Positions 17,792-26,841 of a stretch of DNA of 64,000 nt are shown one piece after another. Both the position numbers and the translations under genes were made by a program. The notes under the pieces are model-generated. The model was not told where the DNA came from and did no database searches. It saw only the letters and a program-made list of their open reading frames with translations. The stretch comes from Actinomadura macrotermitis (GTDB lineage: Bacteria > Actinomycetota > Actinomycetes > Streptosporangiales > Streptosporangiaceae): the NCBI RefSeq assembly GCF_009604375.1, contig NZ_WEGH01000003.1, positions 310,001-374,000 on the forward strand. Direction: 5' to 3'. The first letter of the stretch is position 1. Every line of letters begins with the position of its first letter.

Positions 17792-18430
17792 ATGGGCGCG
17801 AGCAGGTTCGAGACGCTGACCGGCGGGACCGGCCTGGCGTTCGGCGAGTACGACGACCCGCCCGCCGAGCCGATGGACCTGGTGGCCGGCTGGCTCGCCG
17901 CGGCGGCCGAGCAGGGCGTGCGCGAGCCGCGCGCGATGACGCTGGCCACCGCCGACCGGGCCGGCCGGTGCTGGCAGCGGGTCATCGCGATCATCGCGGT
18001 GGACGCGGACGGGGTGCTGTTCTGCACCCACGCCGGCAGCCGCAAGGCCCGCGAGATGGCCGCCGTCTGCTGGGCGTCGGGACTGCTGTACTGGCGCGAG
18101 ACCGGCCAGCAGGTGATCTTCGCCGGGCCGGTGCGCGAGTGCGCCCCCGCCGAGTCCGAGCGGCTCTGGGACGCCCGGCCGGTGCCGCTGCACGCCATGT
18201 CGAGCGTGTCACGGCAGAGCGAGCCGCTGCCCGACCCCGACGGCCTGCGCGCCCAGGCCCGCGAACTGGAGCTGCTGGACCGCCCGCTGCCCCGCCCGCC
18301 CGGCTTCGTCGGCTACCGGCTGGTGCCCGAGGAGGTCGAGTTCTGGGCCGCGAGCGACGACCGCATGCACCGCCGGCTGCACTACCGCCGCACCGGCGCC
18401 GGGTGGCGGACCACCCGCCTCCAGCCCTGA
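17792..18430 (+). CDS. phzG: FMN-dependent phenazine oxidase PhzG
   Basis: 212 residues of the pyridoxamine-phosphate-oxidase family, with the typical region AMTLATADRAG, THAGSRKAREM and a C-terminal VEFWAASDDRMHRR. PhzG catalyses the flavin-dependent oxidations that turn the unstable hexahydrophenazine into dihydrophenazine carboxylates. 19 bp after phzF, AAGGAG before the ATG. Confidence 0.94.
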   Translation: MGASRFETLTGGTGLAFGEYDDPPAEPMDLVAGWLAAAAEQGVREPRAMTLATADRAGRCWQRVIAIIAVDADGVLFCTHAGSRKAREMAAVCWASGLLYWRETGQQVIFAGPVRECAPAESERLWDARPVPLHAMSSVSRQSEPLPDPDGLRAQARELELLDRPLPRPPGFVGYRLVPEEVEFWAASDDRMHRRLHYRRTGAGWRTTRLQP

Positions 18431-18473
18431 CATCCGAGAACCGACAGAACCGAGAACCGACGAAGGAGAACGC

Positions 18474-19178
18474 ATGTCCACCGACCAGAAGTACGACTTC
18501 GCCACCGCCGACTTCGACGCCGTCTACCGGGGCGGCGAGTTCCTGGAGGGCTCGGAGATCACCGGCGTGCCCTGGGACATCGGCGCGGCCCAGCCCGCCG
18601 TGATCGAGCTGGCCGAGCAGGGGCACCTGCGCGGCGCCGTCCTCGACATCGGCTGCGGCCTCGGCGACAACGCGATCCACCTGGCCGGCCGGGGCATCCG
18701 GGTCACCGCCGTGGACGCCGCGCCGCTGGCGATCGAGCACGCCCGCCGCCGCGCCGACGACGCCGGCGTGGCCGGCGCCGTGGACTTCGCCGTCGCCGAC
18801 GCCACCCGCCTGGACGGCTTCGAGGGCCGCTTCGACACGATCCTCGACAGCGCCCTGTTCCACACCCTGGAGGGCGACGCCCGCGAGCGCTACCTGGACG
18901 CCGTCCACCGCGCCGCGCGCCCCGGCGGCCGGCTCGTCATGCTCTGCTTCGCCGAGGTGCCCGGCGGCATGCCGGCGCCGCTCGCGGTGTCCGAGCCCTA
19001 CCTGCGCGACGCGCTGGAGCGGCACGGCTGGAAGCCGCAGGAGGTGCGCCCGTCGGTGTTCAAGGGCGTCGCCGCAGTCACGCAGAAGTTCCTGGACAAG
19101 GTCGGCGCGCGCCCGGACGTCGACGAGCAGGGCCGCACCGAGCTGCCGATCTGGACGGTCCTCGCCGAGCGGACCTGA
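18474..19178 (+). CDS. SAM-dependent methyltransferase, class I
   Basis: 234 residues. SAM motif I LDIGCGLGDNAIHLAG, motif II VTAVDA, and a DSALFH acidic loop. Small-molecule O- or N-methyltransferase type, close to thiopurine/UbiE-like enzymes in layout. In a griseoluteic-type pathway an O-methyl group is expected on the hydroxylated phenazine, so O-methylation after one of the cluster hydroxylases is the likely job. Confidence 0.85.
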   Translation: MSTDQKYDFATADFDAVYRGGEFLEGSEITGVPWDIGAAQPAVIELAEQGHLRGAVLDIGCGLGDNAIHLAGRGIRVTAVDAAPLAIEHARRRADDAGVAGAVDFAVADATRLDGFEGRFDTILDSALFHTLEGDARERYLDAVHRAARPGGRLVMLCFAEVPGGMPAPLAVSEPYLRDALERHGWKPQEVRPSVFKGVAAVTQKFLDKVGARPDVDEQGRTELPIWTVLAERT

Positions 19179-19220
19179 CCCCGGGCCGGGCCCCGGACCG
19201 ACCGACGGGAGGACCACCCG

Positions 19221-21347
19221 ATGCGCACCCTGCTGATAGACAACCACGACTCCTACACCTACAACCTGTTCCAGCTGATCGCCGGCGTCCTCGGCGAGGA
19301 GCCCGCGGTCATCACCAACGACCAGTGGGACGAGGCCGACCTGGACCTGGCCGCGTTCGACAACGTGGTCGTCTCGCCCGGCCCCGGGCGCCCCGACCGC
19401 GAGCGCGACATGGGCCTGTCGGCCACCGCCATCGCCCGCGCCGACATCCCGCTGCTCGGCGTCTGCCTCGGCCACCAGGGCGTGGTGGTCGACGCCGGCG
19501 GCCGCGTCGACCGCGCGCCCGCCGCCCGGCACGGCCACCTGACCAAGGTCTCCCACGACGGCGACGCGCTGTTCCGCGGCCTGCCCCCGGTCTTCACCGC
19601 CGTCCGCTACCACTCGCTGTGCGCGCGGCAGGAGCTGCCGCCGACCCTGGAGGCCACCGCCTGGGCCGAGGACGGCGTGGTCATGGGCCTGCGGCACCGG
19701 CACCGCCCGCTGTGGGGCGTGCAGTTCCACCCCGAGTCGGTGGCGTCGGAGCACGGCGCCGAGATCGTCGCCAACTTCCGCGACCTCACCCGCGAGCACC
19801 AGCGCGCCACCGGCCGCGCCCCGGTCTCGATCCCGGTGCGCGGGCCGGACCGCTCCCCCGAGCGGACGGCCCCGGAGCCGGCCTACCGCCTCCGCCACAC
19901 CGCCATCGACCGCGAGGTGGACACCGAGGCCGCGTTCCAGGTCCTGTTCGCCGCCGCTCCCCGCGCGTTCTGGCTGGACAGCTCGCACGTCGAGCCCGGC
20001 CTCGCCCGGTTCTCCTACCTCGGCGACGACCGCGGCCCGCTCAGCGAGCACCTCACCTACTCGGTGGACGACGGCGCCGTCCGCGTCCGGTCCGGCGACG
20101 GACCGCCGGCCGAGGCGCCCGGCACGATCTTCGACCACCTCGCCGGCGCGCTGCGCGAGCGGACCGTCCCCGAGAGCGACACCGCCGCCCTGCCGTTCGA
20201 CTTCACCGGCGGGTACGTCGGCTACTTCGGGTACGAGCTGAAGGCCGACCTCGGCGCGGACCGGCGGTACCGCGCCGAGACCCCCGACGCCGCGTGGCTG
20301 TTCGCCGACCGGCTCGTCGCGGTCGACCACCAGGAGGGCCGCACCTACGCGCTCGCCCTGTACCGCCCGGACCGCCCCGGCAGCGAGGCGGACGCCGAGG
20401 CGTGGCTGGAGCGGACGGCCGCGACGCTGCGCACCCTGGACCCGCCGCGGCGGGACGGCCCGCCGCCCGCCCGCGAACCCGGCCGCGCCGACGTGGAGGC
20501 GCTGCTCACCCGCGACCGCGAGCAGTACCTGGCCGACGTGCGGACCAGCCAGGACCGGCTGCACGCCGGGGAGAGCTACGAGATCTGCCTGACCAACGCC
20601 GCGACGCTGCCCGCCCGCGCCGACGGGCCGTCCTTCTACCGCGCGCTGCGCCGCGTCAACCCCGCGCCCTACGGCTCCTACCTGCGGTTCGACGACGTGG
20701 AGGTGGCCTGCTCGTCCCCCGAGCGGTTCCTGCGCGTCACCGCCGACCGGTGGGCCGAGACCAAGCCGATCAAGGGCACCGCGCCGCGCGGCGCGACCCC
20801 GGCGGAGGACCGGGAGCTGCGCGACACCCTCGCCGGCAGCGCCAAGACGCGCGCCGAGAACCTGATGATCGTCGACCTGCTGCGCAACGACCTCGGCCGG
20901 GTCTGCGAGATCGGCTCGGTGCACGTGCCGCGGCTGATGGCGGTGGAGAGCTACGCCACGGTGCACCAGCTGGTGTCCACCATCCGCGGCCGGCTGCGCC
21001 CGGAGGTCGACGTCATCGACTGCGTCCGCGCCTGCTTCCCCGGCGGCTCGATGACCGGCGCCCCCAAGCGGCGCACCCTGGAGATCATCGACAGCCTGGA
21101 GACCGAGGCGCGCGGGGTGTACTCGGGCGCGATCGGGTTCCTCGGCTGCCGCGGCACCGCCGACCTCAACATCGTCATCCGCACCGCGGTGCGCAGTGGC
21201 GGCGTCTGGCGGGTCGGCGCGGGCGGCGCCATCGTGCTCGACTCCGACCCGGCCGACGAGTACGAGGAGATGCTGCTCAAGCTGCGGGCCACGCTGCGCG
21301 CCGGCGCGGCCGCCGAGTCCGCCGAGTCCGCGGGGAGGACGGCATGA
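19221..21347 (+). CDS. pabAB: Fused 4-amino-4-deoxychorismate synthase (PabA-PabB)
   Basis: 708 residues. N-terminal glutamine amidotransferase with Cys82 (GVCLGHQ), His170 and Glu172 (FHPES); C-terminal chorismate-binding domain with Lys518 in PIKGT. That lysine is the covalent nucleophile of aminodeoxychorismate synthases and separates this protein from the PhzE at 14.7 kb. Together with the PabC-like lyase at 26.1 kb it should give 4-aminobenzoate. Fused PabAB proteins in actinomycete clusters usually supply an aryl starter or a p-aminophenylalanine precursor rather than folate. Confidence 0.92.
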   Translation: MRTLLIDNHDSYTYNLFQLIAGVLGEEPAVITNDQWDEADLDLAAFDNVVVSPGPGRPDRERDMGLSATAIARADIPLLGVCLGHQGVVVDAGGRVDRAPAARHGHLTKVSHDGDALFRGLPPVFTAVRYHSLCARQELPPTLEATAWAEDGVVMGLRHRHRPLWGVQFHPESVASEHGAEIVANFRDLTREHQRATGRAPVSIPVRGPDRSPERTAPEPAYRLRHTAIDREVDTEAAFQVLFAAAPRAFWLDSSHVEPGLARFSYLGDDRGPLSEHLTYSVDDGAVRVRSGDGPPAEAPGTIFDHLAGALRERTVPESDTAALPFDFTGGYVGYFGYELKADLGADRRYRAETPDAAWLFADRLVAVDHQEGRTYALALYRPDRPGSEADAEAWLERTAATLRTLDPPRRDGPPPAREPGRADVEALLTRDREQYLADVRTSQDRLHAGESYEICLTNAATLPARADGPSFYRALRRVNPAPYGSYLRFDDVEVACSSPERFLRVTADRWAETKPIKGTAPRGATPAEDRELRDTLAGSAKTRAENLMIVDLLRNDLGRVCEIGSVHVPRLMAVESYATVHQLVSTIRGRLRPEVDVIDCVRACFPGGSMTGAPKRRTLEIIDSLETEARGVYSGAIGFLGCRGTADLNIVIRTAVRSGGVWRVGAGGAIVLDSDPADEYEEMLLKLRATLRAGAAAESAESAGRTA

Positions 21348-22807
21348 CCGCCCGCAACCTCGCCGCCGGCCTCGCCGCCCGCAGCCGCCGCCACGGCTGG
21401 GACGCCCGCCCCGCGCTGTACACCGGGCGGGGCGACCACACCCACGGCCAGGTGCACGACCTGGCCGCCCGCGCGGCCACCGTGCTCGCCGCCCGCGGCG
21501 CCGGGCCCGGATGGCGGGTCGTGATCGCACTGCCCGACGGCCCCGGCTGGTTCGCCGCCTTCCTCGCCTGCGCCCGGATCGGCGCCACCGCCGTGCCGGT
21601 GAACCCGCGGCTGCCCGCCGCCGACCACCGGTTCATGGCCGAGGACTGCGGCGCGCGCCTGGCGATCGCGGACGAGGAGGCCCTGGACGCCTTCGCCGGC
21701 CTCGACCTCCTGACCGAGGAGGAGCTGCTCGCCGAAGCGGAAAGGGCCGCGCCGGCCGCCGCCGTCGAGACCGGCGAGCCGCTGTACATCCACTACACCT
21801 CGGGCACGACGGGCACGCCGAAGGGCGTCGCGCACCGCCACGGCGACCCGGCCGACTACCACCGCGCCATCGGGGAGGGCTGCCTGCGGATCGGGCCGGA
21901 CGACGTGACGCTCTCGATCTCGAAGCTGTACTTCACCTACGGCTTCTGCAACGCGTTCGTCTTCCCGCTGTTCTCCGGCTCGTCCGTCGTCCTCGGCACC
22001 GAGCGGCTCACCCCGGACGCGGCGGCCGAACAGGTGGCCCGCCACGGCGTGACGCGGCTGTACGCCGTCCCGTCCTGGTACGGGCGGCTCGCCGCGCAGG
22101 GCGACCCGGCCGCCTTCTCCAGCGTCCGCGCGGCGGTATCCGGCGGCGAGCGGTTCACCCTCGCGCAGTCCGAGCGGGTCGCCGCGGCGCTCGGCGCGCC
22201 GGTGCTGGACCAGCTCGGCACCACCGAGCTCGGCTGCGCCGCCACCGCCAACCGCGTCGACCGCAACGTGCCCGGCACGATCGGCCCCGCCGTCCCCGGC
22301 CACACCGTGCGGGTGCTCGACGAGTGGCGCCGCCCCGTCGGGCCGGGCGTCGAGGGCGACCTGTGGGTGCGCGGCCCGACCCTCATGGAGGGCTACCTGA
22401 ACCGCCCCGGGGACACCGCCGAAGTACTCGTCGACGGCGGGCTGCTCACCGGCGACCGGGTGGTGGCGCGCCCGGACGGCACCTTCGCCTACGCCGGCCG
22501 CGCCGACGACATGGAGATGGTCGGCGGCATCAAGGTCTCCCCGCTGGAGGTGGAGGACCTGCTCGCCACCCACCGCGACGTGCGCGAGGTCGCGGTGGTC
22601 GCCACCGCCGACGCGGCCGGCGCCACCGGGCTGCGCGCCCTGGTCGTCCCCTCCCCCGGCGCCGCCGACGACCTGCCCGGCCGGCTCGTCGCGCTCGCCC
22701 GCGACCGGCTCGCCGCCTTCAAGGTGCCGCGCGCGGTGCAGCTGGTGGACGAACTGCCGCGCACGCCGTCCGGCAAGCTGCGCCGGCACCGGCTGCGCGC
22801 GTCCTGA
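21344..22807 (+). CDS. Benzoate-CoA ligase-type adenylating enzyme
   Basis: 487 residues, complete ANL enzyme: TSGTTGTPKG near 150-160, a YAGRADDMEMVGGIKVSPLEVE hinge, and C-terminal PSGKLRRHRL with the A10 lysine. The pattern is that of benzoate/hydroxybenzoate-CoA ligases. The ATG overlaps the pabAB stop (ATGA), linking it to 4-aminobenzoate supply. Likely reaction: activation of 4-aminobenzoate (or a relative) to the CoA or ACP thioester. Confidence 0.87.
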   Translation: MTARNLAAGLAARSRRHGWDARPALYTGRGDHTHGQVHDLAARAATVLAARGAGPGWRVVIALPDGPGWFAAFLACARIGATAVPVNPRLPAADHRFMAEDCGARLAIADEEALDAFAGLDLLTEEELLAEAERAAPAAAVETGEPLYIHYTSGTTGTPKGVAHRHGDPADYHRAIGEGCLRIGPDDVTLSISKLYFTYGFCNAFVFPLFSGSSVVLGTERLTPDAAAEQVARHGVTRLYAVPSWYGRLAAQGDPAAFSSVRAAVSGGERFTLAQSERVAAALGAPVLDQLGTTELGCAATANRVDRNVPGTIGPAVPGHTVRVLDEWRRPVGPGVEGDLWVRGPTLMEGYLNRPGDTAEVLVDGGLLTGDRVVARPDGTFAYAGRADDMEMVGGIKVSPLEVEDLLATHRDVREVAVVATADAAGATGLRALVVPSPGAADDLPGRLVALARDRLAAFKVPRAVQLVDELPRTPSGKLRRHRLRAS

Positions 22808-22830
22808 ACCCAACGGAAAGGAAGAACGTC

Positions 22831-24411
22831 ATGCTGTCCCAGATCATCGGCCGCCTGACCGCCGGCCGCTCCTTCGACATCGGGCGGATGTTCGCCGACG
22901 CCGCCGCGCGCGACCCGCGCACCCCGGTCGTCCTCGACCGGCCGCTCGGCCTGGCCCCGCAGGACGGGACCGGGCACACCGTGGACGGCCTCGCCCGGCG
23001 CGTCGAGGAGCTGGCCGCCGCGCTGTCGGCCGCCGGGGTGCGCCCCCGCGAGCGGGTCGCGGTCCACAAGACCAACAACTTCGACATCGTCCTGCTGGCC
23101 TGCGCGATCTCCCGGCTCGGCGCGATCCCGGCGCTGCTCGCGCCACCGCTGCCCGCCGACGTCGTGGACCGGCTGCTGCGCCGGCTGGACCGGCCGTGGC
23201 TGGTCACCGACGGCGCCACCCTGGACGGCGCCTGGGCGGGGCGCCTGCCCGAGGCGCCCACGCGGGGGGTGCTGCTCAGCGCCGGCGAGCCCCGCGACGG
23301 CGTGACCGTCCTCGCCCCGCGGCCCGGCACGGCCGCCCCGCCGGCGCCGCGGCCCGGGCCGCGCGAGCCGGCGCTGATCACCCACAGCTCGGGCACCACC
23401 GGCGTGCCGAAGCTCGCCGTGCACTGCCCCAGCACGCTGTGGAACCGCCTGGTCCCGCAGCTGGCGATGGCCTGGCCGATCCGCCGCCGCGAGCCGGCCG
23501 CGCTCTGCATGACGTTCGTGCACTCGCGCTTCTACCACGCGCTCGGGGTCTTCCTGCGGCTCGGCAACCCGCTGCTGGTCGCGCTGGAGACCGACCCGGA
23601 GGCGGTCGCGCCGCTGTTCACCCGCGTCCGTCCCGGGTACGTGGAGACCCACCCGAACGTCTACATCGAGTGGGAGAAGATGGCGGACGCACCGGACTCA
23701 CCGCTGGCGAGCGTCCGCGTCTTCGGCGGGACGTTCGACGCGATCCACCCGCGCACCGTCCAGCGGCTGCTGCACGCCTCGCGGCGCGCCCGCCCGCTGT
23801 TCTTCCAGCTGTACGGCCAGGCCGAGACCGGGCCGCTGACCGCGCGGGTGCACACCCGGCGCGGCGCGGCGGGCATGGACGCCCGGCTGGTCGGCTTCGC
23901 GCTGCCCGGCTTCACCCGGGTCCGCGCGACCGGCCCGGACGGCCGCCCGGTGCGGCACGGCGAGCCCGGCCACCTGGAGGCGCGCAGCCGCGGCCGCATC
24001 ATCGGCTACTTCGGCGAGGACGACCGGTTCGCCGCGCAGCTGAACGACGGCTGGTGGCGGCTCGGCGACCTCGGCGCGGTGGACCGCCGCGGCCGGGTCT
24101 CGCTGCTCGACCGCGAGATCGACAAGCTGGCCGCGGTGCCGAGCAACCTGCACGCCGAGGACCTGCTGATGGAGCGGCTGCCCGAGCTGCGCGAGGTCGT
24201 CATCGTCGAGGGCCCCGACGGCGTGCCGCTGCCGGTCGTCTGCACCGAGGACGACCGCCCGCTCGACACCGCCCGCTGGGACCAGGCCGCCCGCGACCTG
24301 GCCGGCCTCGCCGCGCCGCTGCACCTGCCCTTCGACGAGGTGCCGCGCACCTCGACCTGGAAGGTCCAGCGCCGCGACCTGGAGCAGAAGCTGGCCGGGA
24401 CCACCGCCTGA
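22831..24411 (+). CDS. Second acyl-CoA synthetase-like ANL enzyme
   Basis: 526 residues with HSSGTTGVPKLAVH, LYGQAETGPL, WRLGDLGAVDRRG and a terminal STWKVQRRDL lysine, so all catalytic parts of an ANL enzyme are present. Substrate not predictable. With the EhpF-like protein and the benzoate-CoA ligase it is the third adenylating enzyme in the cluster. It could activate a phenazine carboxylate or a second acid. GGAAAGGAAG upstream of the ATG. Confidence 0.82.
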   Translation: MLSQIIGRLTAGRSFDIGRMFADAAARDPRTPVVLDRPLGLAPQDGTGHTVDGLARRVEELAAALSAAGVRPRERVAVHKTNNFDIVLLACAISRLGAIPALLAPPLPADVVDRLLRRLDRPWLVTDGATLDGAWAGRLPEAPTRGVLLSAGEPRDGVTVLAPRPGTAAPPAPRPGPREPALITHSSGTTGVPKLAVHCPSTLWNRLVPQLAMAWPIRRREPAALCMTFVHSRFYHALGVFLRLGNPLLVALETDPEAVAPLFTRVRPGYVETHPNVYIEWEKMADAPDSPLASVRVFGGTFDAIHPRTVQRLLHASRRARPLFFQLYGQAETGPLTARVHTRRGAAGMDARLVGFALPGFTRVRATGPDGRPVRHGEPGHLEARSRGRIIGYFGEDDRFAAQLNDGWWRLGDLGAVDRRGRVSLLDREIDKLAAVPSNLHAEDLLMERLPELREVVIVEGPDGVPLPVVCTEDDRPLDTARWDQAARDLAGLAAPLHLPFDEVPRTSTWKVQRRDLEQKLAGTTA

Positions 24412-24439
24412 CCGACGCACACGAAGGGAAGGAACGATC

Positions 24440-24880
24440 ATGAGCAACGCCCGACTCGACTTCGGGGCCGTCTACCCGGCCGCCAAGAAGGCGCTGGCCG
24501 AGCTGGACCGCGCCCTGGCGGAGACCCCGCTGGACCGCAAGCTGAGCGACCTGATCAAGGTCAGGGCCTCGCAGGTCAACGGCTGCGCGCTCTGCGTCGA
24601 CATGCACACCAAGGACGCCCGCGAGGCCGGCGAGTCCGAGCGGCGGCTGTACGCGCTGAACGCCTGGCGCGAGACCGGGCTGTTCAGCGGGCCCGAGCGC
24701 GCGGTGCTCGCGCTCACCGAGGCCGTCACCCTGATCTCCGACGGGCACGTCCCCGACGAGGTGTACCGGGAGGCCGCCGAGCACTTCGACGAGAAGACCC
24801 TGGCCCGGATCGTCATGGAGATCGTCTCGATCAACGCGTGGAACCGGCTCGGGATCGTCCAGCGGCTGCCGATCGGGTGA
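24440..24880 (+). CDS. Carboxymuconolactone decarboxylase/AhpD-family protein
   Basis: 146 residues, all-helical, with the AhpD-type CxxC (GCALCVDMH) near residue 53. Members are peroxidase-linked thiol proteins or decarboxylases. The CxxC followed by xxxH favours the redox type. In a phenazine cluster, a role against peroxide made by redox-cycling product is plausible but not shown. Confidence 0.8.
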   Translation: MSNARLDFGAVYPAAKKALAELDRALAETPLDRKLSDLIKVRASQVNGCALCVDMHTKDAREAGESERRLYALNAWRETGLFSGPERAVLALTEAVTLISDGHVPDEVYREAAEHFDEKTLARIVMEIVSINAWNRLGIVQRLPIG

Positions 24881-24885
24881 GGCCC

Positions 24886-26079
24886 ATGGACCCGGTCATC
24901 GTCGTGGGCGCCGGTCCCGTCGGGCTGACCGCCGCGCTGGCGCTCCGCTCCTACGGCCTGCCCGTCACGCTGCTGGAGGCCGATCCGCAGGACCGGACCC
25001 GGCCGGGCAGCCGGGCGCTGTTCGTGCACCGCTCGTCGCTGCGCCTGCTGGAGACCGCCAGCCCCGGCCTCGGCCGGGAGCTGGCCGGCCACGGGGTGGT
25101 GTGGCGGACCCGGCGGACCCTGTACGGGGGCCGCGAGGTGTACCGCCGCACCTACCCGGCCTCGCCGCCGGGCGAGCTGCCGCCGTTCACCAGCCTGCGG
25201 CAGGTCGAGACCGAGCGGCACCTGCTCGGCGCGGCCAAGGCCGCGGGCGTGCGGATCGTGTGGGGCGCGCCCGTCACCGGCGCCGAGTCTTCCGGCGACG
25301 GCGTGACGCTGCACGCCGGCGGCGAGCCGTTCCGCGCCCGCTATGTGGTCGCGGCCGACGGCGCCCGCTCCGGTGTGCGGCGCGCGCTCGGCATCGGCAT
25401 GCAGGGCGACCGCGCGGAGGGCTTCCACGTCGTCGTCGACGTCGAGGACGACAAGGCCGCCGACACCCGCGAGTTCCACTACGAGCATCCGGCGATGGGC
25501 GGGCGCAACGTGTTGCGCGTGCCGTTCGCCGGCGGCTTCCAGGTCGACCTGCAGTGCCACGACGGCGACGACCCGGACCGGTTCGCCGGTGCCGAGCAGG
25601 CCCGCCGCTGGCTGCCGCGCGTCGTCGGGCCGGGGTACGAGGACGCGATCCTGTGGGTGTCGAAGTACCACTACCTTCAGGTCCTCGCCGACGCGTTCGC
25701 CGACCCGTACCACCGGGTGCTGCTGGCCGGGGAGGCCGCGCACCTGTTCCCGCCGTTCGGGGCGCGCGGCATGAACAGCGGCATGGCCGACGCCGACGCG
25801 GCGGCCGTCGCGGTGGTGGCCGCCCTGGCCGCCACGAACCCGGCCCGCGCCGCCGAGGCGGTCGAGCGGTACGGCCGCGACCGCCGGGCCGCCGCGGTGC
25901 ACAACAGCGCCGCGGTCGGCTCCGCGCTGAAGCACCTGAAGCCGTCCCGCGCGGACCTGCTGCGCCACCGGGCGGCCGCCCGGCTCGCCCCGGTGGCGCC
26001 CCGGTTCGGGGACTGGCTGGAGCATGCCCCCTACGGGCCGCGCTCGGGCCCGACCGGCAACCCGCACGGCAAGTACTAG
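24886..26079 (+). CDS. FAD-dependent aromatic monooxygenase (PHBH fold)
   Basis: 397 residues. Dinucleotide motif VGAGPVGLTAAL at the N-terminus, the DG motif region VVAADGARSGVRRALG near 160-175, and GD-type motif VLLAGEAAHLFPPFGARGMNSG near 282 (GE in place of the common GD). Single-component NAD(P)H hydroxylase, like PhzS or EhpK-type tailoring enzymes. Start chosen at ATG 24886, right after the CMD stop; the frame before it is not protein-like. Confidence 0.85.
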   Translation: MDPVIVVGAGPVGLTAALALRSYGLPVTLLEADPQDRTRPGSRALFVHRSSLRLLETASPGLGRELAGHGVVWRTRRTLYGGREVYRRTYPASPPGELPPFTSLRQVETERHLLGAAKAAGVRIVWGAPVTGAESSGDGVTLHAGGEPFRARYVVAADGARSGVRRALGIGMQGDRAEGFHVVVDVEDDKAADTREFHYEHPAMGGRNVLRVPFAGGFQVDLQCHDGDDPDRFAGAEQARRWLPRVVGPGYEDAILWVSKYHYLQVLADAFADPYHRVLLAGEAAHLFPPFGARGMNSGMADADAAAVAVVAALAATNPARAAEAVERYGRDRRAAAVHNSAAVGSALKHLKPSRADLLRHRAAARLAPVAPRFGDWLEHAPYGPRSGPTGNPHGKY

Positions 26080-26088
26080 GAGCATTAC

Positions 26089-26841
26089 ATGAGCGAGCCG
26101 CTGATCTGGAAGGACGGATTCGTCCCGGGTTCTGTCCCGGACGAACCGCCGCTGGCGGCCGACTCCTGGCTCGTCCAGGAGGGGCGGGCCCGGGGCCTGG
26201 ACCGGCACCGGGCCCGCTTCGCCGGGGCGTGCGGCACGGACGTGTCCGCCTTCTGGACGGCGGTGCTGGGCCGGCTGCCGGCCACGGGCGAATGGTTCCC
26301 GCGCGTGGAACTGGCCGACACCGATCCCCCGGTGCTCGCGCTCCGCCTGCGCCCGGCGCCGCCGCGCGGCGAGACCATCGGCGTCTGGGTCCCGGACACC
26401 CCGGACCCGCGCCGCCATCCCCGGCGCAAAGGCCCGGACCTGGACGTTCTCGGAGACCTGCGCGCCGAGGCCCGGCGGCACGGAGCCGACGAGGCCCTGC
26501 TGGTGACGCCCGACGGGATCGTCCTGGAAGGGGCGACGACCAGCCTGGTCTGGTGGGAGGAGGACCGGCTGTGCTTCCCCGAGCCGGACCTGCCCGTCCT
26601 GCCGAGCGTGACCGCCGGGCTGATCCGGGACGAGGCCCTCACCCGGGGCGTCCCCGTCGCCCACGGCCGCCCCCGCCTGCCCGACCTGGCCGGTCGGGAG
26701 ACCTGGCTGGTCAACGCCCTGCACGGCATCCGCCCCGTCACCGCCTGGGCCGGCACGCCGTTCCGTCCCGGGCCGCCCCATCGCGCCGCGCACTGGCGGC
26801 GGTGGTGGGACGGCCTGGCCGCCCCCTGGGAGGAGACATGA
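26089..26841 (+). CDS. pabC: Aminotransferase class IV, aminodeoxychorismate lyase-like (PabC)
   Basis: 250 residues. PLP lysine Lys114 in RRKGPDLDVL, then EALLVTPDGIVLEGATTSLVWW and LPSVTAGLIRDEAL, the usual fold-type IV phosphate and substrate loops. It completes 4-aminobenzoate synthesis from aminodeoxychorismate with the PabAB at 19.2 kb. A D-amino acid or branched-chain transaminase is the alternative, but context favours the lyase. It ends in ATGA overlap with the exporter gene. Confidence 0.83.
   Translation: MSEPLIWKDGFVPGSVPDEPPLAADSWLVQEGRARGLDRHRARFAGACGTDVSAFWTAVLGRLPATGEWFPRVELADTDPPVLALRLRPAPPRGETIGVWVPDTPDPRRHPRRKGPDLDVLGDLRAEARRHGADEALLVTPDGIVLEGATTSLVWWEEDRLCFPEPDLPVLPSVTAGLIRDEALTRGVPVAHGRPRLPDLAGRETWLVNALHGIRPVTAWAGTPFRPGPPHRAAHWRRWWDGLAAPWEET

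Noticed and set aside
19221-21347. PabAB as a second anthranilate synthase
   Set aside because: The motif is PIKGT with the covalent lysine, not PIAGT, so C4 amination is expected.
17991-21530. 1179-codon open frame antisense to phzG, methyltransferase and pabAB
   Set aside because: Shadow of three well-supported genes; GC-skewed frame with no recognisable domain.
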